Below are positions 27,656 through 35,429 of a stretch of DNA of 64,000 nt, piece by piece; position 1 is the first letter of the stretch; each line of letters opens with the position of its first letter. Source of the stretch: JBCFBK01 sp038562555 (GTDB taxonomy: Bacteria > Bacteroidota > Bacteroidia > Bacteroidales > Prolixibacteraceae); the NCBI GenBank assembly GCA_038562555.1, contig JBCFBK010000027.1:7891-71890 (forward strand), read 5' to 3'. The notes beneath the pieces were generated by a model that saw only the letters and a list, made by a program, of their open reading frames with translations, had not been told where the DNA came from and made no database searches. Made by a program: the position numbers and the translations under genes.

Positions 27656-28459
27656 TTATCCTCCAATCTTAGTACCTTCCAGTACATTCAGGTGCACGAG
27701 TGCATTCCACACACCATTTTCATCAACGGATTCGGTAACATAATTTGCAACGGATTTTACCTGCTCATTGGCGTTTCCCATTGCAACGCCAAAAGGCACA
27801 TGCGATAACATTTTCAAATCATTACCGCCGTCACCAAAGGCCATCACTTCTGAAAGGCTTATACCATAGCTGGAAATGACCCTGTCAATTCCAGCGTCTT
27901 TTGTGTTTCCGGCTTTGTTGACATCAGTGAAACTAGGATGCCACCGATTTGACACGCAGTTGTTCAGTACCGTCCGCATAATGACTTCTTCTTCTTGTCC
28001 GCCAAGATAAACACCGATTTGGAAAATTTCTTCCGTTGTGGTATCTTCCAACCGTCTTACAACGGGTAAAGGGACGTTCACCAGTTCGGCAATATGCTGT
28101 ACATGGTGATCTACGTAATTGATAAATGTACCTTCTCCAGTCATAAAGGAACAAGGAAACGGGTGATCATTATCATTCAGATAGCTTGTGAGACGTTTAA
28201 TTTCCCGCGTCGGCACCGGGCTCTTGAAAATGACCTGATCATCGGCCGTAAAACAATACGAACCGTTGTATGTGATGTAACCATCAAACGGAAATCCTCC
28301 CAGATGACTAATTTGGCTCGCTGACCTTCCGGTCGCTATAAACATTCTGATACCCTCCTTTTTCAATAGACGCAGGGCTATTTGGGTTGACTCCGGAATT
28401 CGGTGTGTTTTAAAACTAATCAAAGTCCCGTCAATATCGAAAAAAATAGTTTTGATCAT
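27656..28459 (-). CDS. Cof-type HAD-IIB phosphatase
   Basis: Cytoplasmic HAD hydrolase of 267 aa. Motif I FFDIDGTL near residue 7, motif II FIATGRS, and motif IV AFGDGGNDLKML near residue 220 are all intact; the C2B cap lies between. Family members dephosphorylate sugar phosphates, FMN or PLP. Because the block contains a pyridoxal kinase and other PLP genes, PLP is a possible substrate here, but that is only context. Confidence 0.88.
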   Translation of the reverse strand: MIKTIFFDIDGTLISFKTHRIPESTQIALRLLKKEGIRMFIATGRSASQISHLGGFPFDGYITYNGSYCFTADDQVIFKSPVPTREIKRLTSYLNDNDHPFPCSFMTGEGTFINYVDHHVQHIAELVNVPLPVVRRLEDTTTEEIFQIGVYLGGQEEEVIMRTVLNNCVSNRWHPSFTDVNKAGNTKDAGIDRVISSYGISLSEVMAFGDGGNDLKMLSHVPFGVAMGNANEQVKSVANYVTESVDENGVWNALVHLNVLEGTKIGG

Positions 28460-28738
28460 TATTAATTCTGATTTTTGATTAAGATAGCTGACCGAACAGC
28501 TTTTGCTTCTTGCAGTCGTTTCAATATCAAAGTTCCCTTCACTGCCATCCTTTTTGTCAATTGCATATCCGAACTGCTACTTTCATCGTTTTCTGATCTA
28601 TTTTTTTCCCAATTCTTGTCATTCTTCATGCAAACACAAGTGAAAGTATCGCTAAGGGAACGATGATTATGAACGTACTTCTATAATGAAAGGCTTCCAC
28701 AAAGGGCTTTAAACTTGCCAAATGCAGAAGCCTCTTTC

Positions 28739-29464
28739 CTATTGCTTCAATTTAAACGGGAATGATAGGTCTCCGCTTGCGACTGAATAGACTTTGTAAA
28801 CACCAAGCATAGGTTTGTCCCCGCCACCAGTATTTACCTGCATATAAGCTGCCACGCCATCAAAAGAAAAATCCTTTTTATTGTTTATCCGGTAATCGGG
28901 AACAACGACTCTAATAATATCACCCTTCGTAATTATCTGATATCCGGGAGAGTCCATATACATCGACATTCCAGGGTTGGTCGGGGGTAAGACTACAGTT
29001 TTATCTTCCGGATTAAATTCTTTCACAGCTAATCCGCCTTCCACGCGCTTGTCCTTTATCAGCACTACCCAGTGGGGATGCCAGACAACGCCGTCATTTT
29101 CGTAATCTCCATCACTATTTTCATTCCATAATGGGGTGTCGTCAAAATCGGGATGCGAAGTAAGCGCAAGTGCAACGATACCTTCAATGACTCCGAAGCC
29201 TACATCTGTCGGTTTTAATGTTGTAGGAAACACATAGCCTAAAACAGGGGCTCCATTTAGCTGTCCTGCGGGAACTGGTGTTGTATTACCAGCTTGTCCC
29301 TTCACTTCAATTTCCCAGATGGTAGCGGCGATCTCTGGGAAATGCTTCACTCTTACACCTTTGATCTGAAAGTCGTCATTGTTGTAGTCTTCACAGTTTT
29401 CACAAGCGTATCCCTTAATTCCCAATAATGATACTGCGATAAGTATGAATATTTTTTTCATCAT
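28739..29464 (-). CDS. secreted protein of unknown function
   Basis: A 241-aa protein with a clear signal peptide (KKIFILIAVSLLGIKGYA) and a mature start CENCEDYNND. The body is beta-rich and holds tryptophans and histidines (ATIWEIEVKG, VVWHPHWVVLIKD), plus acidic stretches such as NENSDGDYEND that could bind calcium. I do not recognise the family. It follows the mini-thioredoxin gene on the same strand but a terminator-like hairpin separates the two. It may be envelope-associated. Confidence 0.7.
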   Translation of the reverse strand: MMKKIFILIAVSLLGIKGYACENCEDYNNDDFQIKGVRVKHFPEIAATIWEIEVKGQAGNTTPVPAGQLNGAPVLGYVFPTTLKPTDVGFGVIEGIVALALTSHPDFDDTPLWNENSDGDYENDGVVWHPHWVVLIKDKRVEGGLAVKEFNPEDKTVVLPPTNPGMSMYMDSPGYQIITKGDIIRVVVPDYRINNKKDFSFDGVAAYMQVNTGGGDKPMLGVYKVYSVASGDLSFPFKLKQ

Positions 29465-29486
29465 CTATGATTTTAACGAGTTTAAA

Positions 29487-29523
29487 AATGATTCAGGATT
29501 CACTTTTAAAATCCTGAATCATT
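29487..29523 (-). terminator. intrinsic terminator after the mini-thioredoxin gene
   Basis: Perfect 14-bp stem (29487-29500 and 29510-29523) with a 9-nt loop. On the minus strand the stem is followed by a T-rich stretch. It lies 12 bases after the thioredoxin-like stop. Confidence 0.75.
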
Positions 29524-29534
29524 CATTTGATCAC

Positions 29535-29768
29535 TTAACCTTTTACATCTTCTATAGATGCGCCAAAATTTATGTGCAATACATTCCCATTTGGGGTAAC
29601 CAATGCAGGTACTGACATTATTCCGGCCTTCTCTGCATCAGCAATACGACCTCTGTCTTCTCCGATGTGAACAACTTCTACATTTTCGGCCCCGACAAGA
29701 TTAATGATGTCGTGTTCTGCACTTATGCATACCGGACAACCTGCGTGATAAAAAATTGATTTTCTCAT
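29535..29768 (-). CDS. small thioredoxin-fold protein (CPVC)
   Basis: A 77-aa single-domain protein with the redox motif FYHAGCPVCISAE near the N-terminus and the cis-proline loop MSVPALVTPNG, so a minimal thioredoxin/glutaredoxin fold. No signal peptide, hence cytoplasmic. Function unknown; it could reduce a partner such as the cysteine-bearing MarR protein nearby, which is speculation. Confidence 0.8.
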   Translation of the reverse strand: MRKSIFYHAGCPVCISAEHDIINLVGAENVEVVHIGEDRGRIADAEKAGIMSVPALVTPNGNVLHINFGASIEDVKG

Positions 29769-29903
29769 GATACTAGCGATTTTAATTATTTTGGCAAAAT
29801 TACCGATACAAATATAATTAGGATTCCTAACAAATTATATTGGTCTATTATTGATTTTTGTTTTCTGGACTATCTTTTATAGCCCCTTTGTAGTAATAAT
29901 CTT

Positions 29904-30743
29904 TCATAGTAAGAGATGCGCATGCTTTAGTATAACTTTGGCGTTAAGATCCTTATCCCCATGCTCGTACACATCGGTGAGTACAATGCGGATAAAATCC
30001 ATCGCATGGAGTATTGCTGTACTGATATCCTTGGATTGGTTCAATTGTGAAGTCATGATTGCTGTAAAGAGGTCGCCGGTTCCGATAGCTTCGAACGGAA
30101 CCCAAGCCGATGTAAACATTTCAATGGTACCTTGTTTGAAGAGGGCTACCTCAATCGTATCTTTAGGTGTGTTTTTAAAATTGACGTTTGTGACAATAAC
30201 TGTCTTTGAATGCAATACCTCATGCCTAGACAAGTTCGTAAGAAAACTCTCTTTCGTATTTATTTTTTTTCCAAGGATGTATTCCATCTCGAAATGATTG
30301 GGCGTAATGATGTCACTTAGGGGTAGTAATTTTGCAATGGAATGATTCGCAACTTTCTTATCTATGTACAATCCACCAGAACGAGAATCCCCGAAGGCTG
30401 GATCGTATACATACCGGTATTCTGACTTTGCTTTGGTTCCCTTAATAAAATCTGTTAAAGCAAAAATAACCTCCCTATCGTAACAAAATCCACTTATGAG
30501 GAAATTACATTGTTCAACAAAATGATTTGCTTTTATCCCTTTAAAAAGGTCTGTTATTAATTCCGGAGCGATTGGCATCCCATACACTTCAGGGTATTCT
30601 ATGTGATTGGAAAGAAGCACTGTCGGTAGTTGAACTGGGTCAAAACCGTGAAGTTGAATTGCCAATGCTGCAATGTTATTACCCACATAGCCACTTGCTA
30701 CCTGGCTTTGTACCGTTATTATATTTCTTTTGATTTCATTCAT
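29904..30743 (-). CDS. pyridoxal kinase, PdxY/PdxK type
   Basis: Ribokinase-like enzyme that phosphorylates pyridoxal (salvage route to PLP). The N-terminus ITVQSQVASGYVGNNIAALA and PTVLLSNHIEYP are pyridoxal-kinase motifs; ITPNHFEMEYILG and the anion-hole AIGTGDLFTAIM (catalytic Asp) follow. I start at ATG 30743 (MNEIKRNIITVQ), 8 bases inside the end of the aminotransferase gene, which implies translational coupling. The open frame to 30833 lies inside that gene. 279 aa is normal. Confidence 0.9.
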   Translation of the reverse strand: MNEIKRNIITVQSQVASGYVGNNIAALAIQLHGFDPVQLPTVLLSNHIEYPEVYGMPIAPELITDLFKGIKANHFVEQCNFLISGFCYDREVIFALTDFIKGTKAKSEYRYVYDPAFGDSRSGGLYIDKKVANHSIAKLLPLSDIITPNHFEMEYILGKKINTKESFLTNLSRHEVLHSKTVIVTNVNFKNTPKDTIEVALFKQGTIEMFTSAWVPFEAIGTGDLFTAIMTSQLNQSKDISTAILHAMDFIRIVLTDVYEHGDKDLNAKVILKHAHLLL

Positions 30744-31866
30744 AACGTAAACATTTTTCCAACGCAGCCAAAAAGATATCAGCTTGTTGAATGGTAAGAC
30801 ATAACGGGGGCAATAACCTGATGATGTGATCACCTGATGCCCCCGTGAAAATTCTCTCCTTATAGAGCAGTTTATGTCGCACGCTTACGATCGGTGACTC
30901 AAATTCCAGCCCTATCATAAGTCCACGCCCTCTAACCGACTTTATTTGCCGAAATTTGCATAGAGTTTCAAGTAGGTAAGTGCCAATTCTTTCAGCATTC
31001 TCGATGAGGCTCTCCGCTTCGATAATCTTCAATACAGAAAGTGCCGCAGCGCAGCCAAGGTGGTTTCCGCCAAAGGTACTGCCAAGCCGGCCCAGTTTTT
31101 CTTCAAACTTAGGATGGATTAACGTTGCTGCGATTGGGAAACCATTTCCCATGCCTTTTGCAACAGTAATCAGGTCAGGTTTGATACCTGCATATTGATG
31201 GACAAAAAAACGCCCACTTCTGCCATAACCGCATTGTATCTCATCCAGTATCAATATGGTATTGGTAGTCTTGCATAAGTCAGTAAGCTTGTTCAAAAAA
31301 GTATTATCCGCAACGTTTACTCCTGCCACTCCTTGAATACCCTCAACGATAACTGCACTGTATTCTCCCGTATACAACCGTTCTTCTACAGCCCCCATAT
31401 CATTAAAGGGAACGAATGAAAAAGATAGACTCTCATTGATTGGAGCCCGATCTTCACCGAAATCAGTAGCCATTGCGGCAGCGGCAGTCCTTCCATGGAA
31501 TGCTCCAGAAAAGGCCAACACTTTTCTTCGCTTGTTGTGGTATGAAGCCAGCTTTAGCGCATTCTCATTGGCCTCCGCTCCCGAATTGGAGAAGAAAACA
31601 CGGTAATCCTCATATCCGCAGGAAATGCCCAATTTTTCAGCAAGTTCCATCTGCAAAGCATTTCCAACGGCATTGGAGTAAAATCCAATTTTATCCAATT
31701 GGTCCAGTATACTTGACACATAATATGGATGTGTGTGCCCCACAAGTATTACCGCATGTCCACAGTATAGATCAAGATATTCATTCCCTTTATCGTCGTA
31801 TACATAGCAACTCTTGCCGGAAACTATATTGACCGGGAATTTCTGGAATACATTGAATGGTCTCAT
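30736..31866 (-). CDS. class III aminotransferase, acetylornithine/ornithine type
   Basis: PLP enzyme of the ArgD/RocD group, 376 aa. FFSNSGAEANENALKLA, GAFHGRTAAAAMATD, LDEIQCGYGRSGRFF and the PLP lysine in LITVAKGMGNGFPIA are intact. The exact amine donor cannot be read from the sequence. It overlaps the start of the pyridoxal kinase gene, so the enzyme and the kinase that makes its cofactor are probably co-translated. Confidence 0.9.
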   Translation of the reverse strand: MRPFNVFQKFPVNIVSGKSCYVYDDKGNEYLDLYCGHAVILVGHTHPYYVSSILDQLDKIGFYSNAVGNALQMELAEKLGISCGYEDYRVFFSNSGAEANENALKLASYHNKRRKVLAFSGAFHGRTAAAAMATDFGEDRAPINESLSFSFVPFNDMGAVEERLYTGEYSAVIVEGIQGVAGVNVADNTFLNKLTDLCKTTNTILILDEIQCGYGRSGRFFVHQYAGIKPDLITVAKGMGNGFPIAATLIHPKFEEKLGRLGSTFGGNHLGCAAALSVLKIIEAESLIENAERIGTYLLETLCKFRQIKSVRGRGLMIGLEFESPIVSVRHKLLYKERIFTGASGDHIIRLLPPLCLTIQQADIFLAALEKCLRYE

Positions 31867-32006
31867 TACGTTATGATTATGCTGTTGTTATCGACTCAAT
31901 TTATAGATTTTGCTAAGTTTCTGGATAGTATCCCTAGGCGCATTCACACTTCCAATTCCCAATGCGTTAGCGATGGATTCTCGGAACCCCAAACGCGATG
32001 GCCTTT

Positions 32007-32030
32007 GATGCCCACAAAATCGTGGGCATC
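32007..32030. repeat. 9-bp inverted repeat downstream of glyA
   Basis: GATGCCCAC/GTGGGCATC with a 6-nt loop in the 228-bp gap between glyA and the aminotransferase gene. No T run on the minus strand, so it is not an ordinary terminator. Confidence 0.5.
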
Positions 32031-32095
32031 CGCCCTGCTATGAATCTCGGCCTCCGTATCAGGATCGTTTATCAGAATCCGACACGTCTCTCATC

Positions 32096-33376
32096 TCACA
32101 TACTGGGAACAAAAATCGGCCTCGGCCCCATCAGGCAGAATACCTTACTACGAACCCTATCTAAAGTGGGCTGGTTCGTAGGATTTACAATCACCTCATC
32201 AATCAATTCTACTATGGCTTCCATATCATTTTCCTTTAGACCTCTGGTAGTAACGGCTGCTGTTCCAATCCGTATTCCGGAAGTGACAAACGGCGATTTG
32301 TCGTCAAAAGGAACCATGTTTTTATTGACGGTGATGGCGGCTCCCCCGAGTACGTATTCGGCATCCCTTCCCGAGATATTTTTGTTCCGGAGATCAATCA
32401 GCATTAAGTGGTTATCCGTCCCTCCGGATATGATATCATAGCCACGTGTAATAAAAGCCTCGGACATAACCTTTGCATTTTTTTTGACTTGGTCCATATA
32501 AAGTTTAAAACTATTGGTAAGTACTTCACCAAAGGCTACCGCCTTTGCTGCAATGATGTGCATCAAAGGTCCTCCCTGATTACCGGGAAAAACACTTTCA
32601 TTGAGTAGTGAAGACATCATTTTCAAATCTCCTTTTGGGGTTCGGATATTAAAAGGATTTTCAAAATCTTTACCCATCATGATTAAGCCCCCTCTGGGGC
32701 CCCTAAGCGTCTTATGTGTTGTTGTTGTGATAATGTGGCAATGTGGTACAGGGTCATTCAGCAATCCTTTTGCAATCAAGCCCGCTGGATGGGATATATC
32801 GGCTATAAGCAAAGCATCAACATCGTCTGCAATTTGCCTGAATCTTTTAAATTCAATATCTCTTGAATAGGCGGTAGCCCCTGCAATGATGATGCTGGGA
32901 CGTTCTTCTGCCGCTTTCTCGGCAATCTTGGTATAATCCAGTTTCCCTGTCTCCCTATCTACGCCGTAGAAGGAAGGATTATATAGTTTCCCAGAGAAAT
33001 TTACTGCTGACCCGTGTGTCAGATGGCCGCCATGTGACAGATCGAAGCCAAGAATTTTATCTCCGGGTCGCAAACAGGCAGAAAACACAGCACCATTGGC
33101 TTGTGAACCGGAGTGTGGTTGAACATTTACGTATTCAACCCCAAATGCTTCCTTCACGCGCCCTATTGCCAGTTGTTCTACAAGATCCACGTACTCACAA
33201 CCGCCATAATACCGTTTTCCAGGATATCCCTCTGCGTATTTGTTAGTAAGCACAGACCCCGTGGCTTTAAGTACTTGTTCACTTACAAAATTTTCTGAGG
33301 CGATGAGCTCAAGACCGTTTTTCTGTCTTCTGCTTTCTCTTTCGATTAATTCAAATAGAATCTTATCATCATTCAT
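32096..33376 (-). CDS. glyA: serine hydroxymethyltransferase
   Basis: PLP enzyme interconverting serine and glycine with tetrahydrofolate. Motifs: LIASENFVSEQVL, YAEGYPGKRYYGGCEYVD, VNVQPHSGSQAN, and PLP lysine in TTTTHKTLRGPRGG near residue 220. 426 aa, complete. It is transcribed away from the MocR/PdxR regulator, with 170 bases between the two starts, so it may be a target. If the organism has another glyA, this would be a specialised copy. Confidence 0.95.
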   Translation of the reverse strand: MNDDKILFELIERESRRQKNGLELIASENFVSEQVLKATGSVLTNKYAEGYPGKRYYGGCEYVDLVEQLAIGRVKEAFGVEYVNVQPHSGSQANGAVFSACLRPGDKILGFDLSHGGHLTHGSAVNFSGKLYNPSFYGVDRETGKLDYTKIAEKAAEERPSIIIAGATAYSRDIEFKRFRQIADDVDALLIADISHPAGLIAKGLLNDPVPHCHIITTTTHKTLRGPRGGLIMMGKDFENPFNIRTPKGDLKMMSSLLNESVFPGNQGGPLMHIIAAKAVAFGEVLTNSFKLYMDQVKKNAKVMSEAFITRGYDIISGGTDNHLMLIDLRNKNISGRDAEYVLGGAAITVNKNMVPFDDKSPFVTSGIRIGTAAVTTRGLKENDMEAIVELIDEVIVNPTNQPTLDRVRSKVFCLMGPRPIFVPSM

Positions 33377-33496
33377 TCTATACTGTATTTCGTAAAAAAT
33401 AATTTTTAATTTATATGCGATAATAAATATCCCACCCTCTCCTGATCTTATTCCAATTTTTTTGAGAACTTTTATTCCGATTAAACGAAAGTATTG

Positions 33497-33545
33497 TATA
33501 TTTGGACTACAACCGTGGTACAGTTTTAATTAATTTCACTAGTCC
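33497..33545 (+). promoter_or_regulatory. -7 element and possible operator of the MocR gene
   Basis: TATATTTG at 33497-33504 fits the Bacteroidota -7 consensus. GGACTA at 33504-33509 is mirrored by TAGTCC at 33540-33545, spanning the expected start site. The inverted repeat could be the regulator's own binding site. No -33 element is visible. Confidence 0.35.
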
Positions 33546-33546
33546 A

Positions 33547-34977
33547 ATGCTTAGACCCTGGAAATTAGAGATACGTTTAGATCATGCTTCTGAAAAAGCT
33601 ATATATCTTCAGATCGCGGATGCCATCATTGCTGACATTCAGTCCGGAAGGCTTAAAAGCGGGGATGCCTTACCCGGAAGTCGTAATATGGCTGAAATGC
33701 TGCATGTCAACCGGAATACAGTTGTAGAAGCACTGAATGTTTTATTGAATGAAGAATGGATCATCTCGAAAGAACGAAAGGGCACCTTTGTTGCGAACAC
33801 CTTGCCGGCTTTTTCCAAGGAACCCAGACCACATCCGATCCATACCCGTGAGTATACACCAAAAGATGTTTATCGTATCCATTTTGACGATGGTTACCCG
33901 GATAGTAAGATAGCTCCTGTGACAGAGTTGGCAAGGGCATATCGCCAAATTTTTAACCGCCATGCCCGTTGGCAGATGATGGGATACGGAAATGAATTCG
34001 GCGACCCTGATTTTGTCAACGCAATTATGCAGATGCTTAACCATCAGAGAGGAATGCAAGTTACCCGGCAATCTATCTGCATTACCCGAGGTAGCCAAAT
34101 GGCAATGTATCTAATATCCCAATGCATGTTTAAAAAGGGTGATTTTGTGGTGATTGAAAACCCTGGCTATAAGGCAGCTTGGAAAGCCTTTGAAAACTCG
34201 GGAGCCACATTGCTGCCAACAAGGGTCGATCGGGATGGACTCATTATTGATGATGTTGTTGCCCACCTAAAAGCACACAGGCGGATAAAAGCTCTTTATA
34301 CTACTCCGCATCACCAGTATCCCACTACAGTGACACTGAGCTTGCAGCGCAGGCTTGAACTGGTCAAGCTGTCTAATGAATATGGATTTACAATTATAGA
34401 GGATGATTATGATAATGAATTTCATTTTGGTTATCGTCCGCTACTTCCATTATCAAGTTTTCCGGAATTGGAGAACTATGTTTATATAGGGACTATGAGT
34501 AAGGTTGTTGCTCCGGCTTTACGCATTGGTTATCTGACAAGCATTAATCATGACCTAATAAGGGAAGTCGGTGAACTTCGGAGAATTATAGATGTGCAGG
34601 GTGATGGAATAATGGAACAAGCAGTATTACAGCTAATCAATGATGGAACAATCAAAAGACATATTCGCAAAGCCACGCAATACTACAAAGCCAAAAGAGA
34701 TTATGTAGAAACCTTGCTGAATAGGTATTTAAGAGATGTCGTAGACTTTGTTGTGCCTGATGGTGGCTTGGCATTTTGGATAGAACCAAAAGCCAAGGTT
34801 GACTGGGCTGAAGTATCTGAAAGATTAAAAGAAGAGAGCATTAAGATTTTAACGCCCAATTACTATAGCATGGACAATTCTATCAACGGTATTCGTTTGG
34901 GCTACGGATCACTGTCAGAGAAAGACCTAACAGTAGGAATAAAGACTTTATCTAAGTATTTGGTGCAGCGGAGGTAG
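33547..34977 (+). CDS. MocR/PdxR-family regulator (GntR HTH plus aminotransferase domain)
   Basis: An N-terminal GntR winged helix (about 15-85: IYLQIADAIIADIQSGRLK, LPGSRNMAEMLHVNRNTV) is fused to a fold-type I aminotransferase-like domain with the PLP lysine in GTMSKVVAPALRIGYL. Members named PdxR sense PLP and control vitamin B6 genes. I use ATG at 33547 rather than TTG at 33502, because the -7 element overlaps the latter. The gene diverges from glyA and the PLP block, so control of those genes is likely. Confidence 0.9.
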   Translation: MLRPWKLEIRLDHASEKAIYLQIADAIIADIQSGRLKSGDALPGSRNMAEMLHVNRNTVVEALNVLLNEEWIISKERKGTFVANTLPAFSKEPRPHPIHTREYTPKDVYRIHFDDGYPDSKIAPVTELARAYRQIFNRHARWQMMGYGNEFGDPDFVNAIMQMLNHQRGMQVTRQSICITRGSQMAMYLISQCMFKKGDFVVIENPGYKAAWKAFENSGATLLPTRVDRDGLIIDDVVAHLKAHRRIKALYTTPHHQYPTTVTLSLQRRLELVKLSNEYGFTIIEDDYDNEFHFGYRPLLPLSSFPELENYVYIGTMSKVVAPALRIGYLTSINHDLIREVGELRRIIDVQGDGIMEQAVLQLINDGTIKRHIRKATQYYKAKRDYVETLLNRYLRDVVDFVVPDGGLAFWIEPKAKVDWAEVSERLKEESIKILTPNYYSMDNSINGIRLGYGSLSEKDLTVGIKTLSKYLVQRR

Positions 34978-35324
34978 AGACAGTCGCACGAGTGGTTCCA
35001 GATGAAACGGGAATCTGTCTCTACAATGAATGAGATCATTTATGCAGGAAATCACGGCTAGAATGGTAAATTTAAACGCAGACTTTGCCCGGATGTCAAT
35101 TGGAGCTGAGAACAAACAGCCACGGCCATAATTCATCTACTCTCTTCTAAAACAGCGAAGCCTAATACTATTATGCTGCAAATTTGGTTTCACTCAACAT
35201 GCTCTCAACCGGAAAAGGAGGAATAACAACTGAAACGCTCTAAAACTTTGGAGATAAACTGGAATGAATTAATGCGGGGTCCCTTAGAATTAGCCTGTGT
35301 GTTCTCCCAAAACGTTAACACTAA
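34978..35324. other. gap after the MocR gene, no supported gene
   Basis: About 350 bases between the MocR stop and the PUL2 terminator. Several short open frames exist but none has coding character I can support. Confidence 0.4.
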
Positions 35325-35355
35325 AAAGCCTCCCCTATGTTATGGGAAAGGCTTT
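35325..35355 (-). terminator. intrinsic terminator at the end of PUL2
   Basis: On the minus strand AAAGCC...GGCTTT with an inner CCC/GGG pairing forms a hairpin followed by five T. It lies 75 bases after the last GH127-type gene. Confidence 0.65.
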
Positions 35356-35429
35356 GTGTTCCTAGGTATTTTCGTTTGCACATCCACCAATTGAGTGGGA
35401 AAGGCAAGCTAGTCGCACCAGATTTTCGC

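Noticed and set aside
28475..28666. 63-codon plus-strand frame upstream of the HAD gene
   Set aside because: No coding character or known motif; it lies in the leader between minus-strand genes.
23276..34977. Calling the PLP block a single operon
   Set aside because: It contains a tRNA, several gaps over 200 bases, internal terminators and one divergent gene, so it is a neighbourhood and not one transcript.
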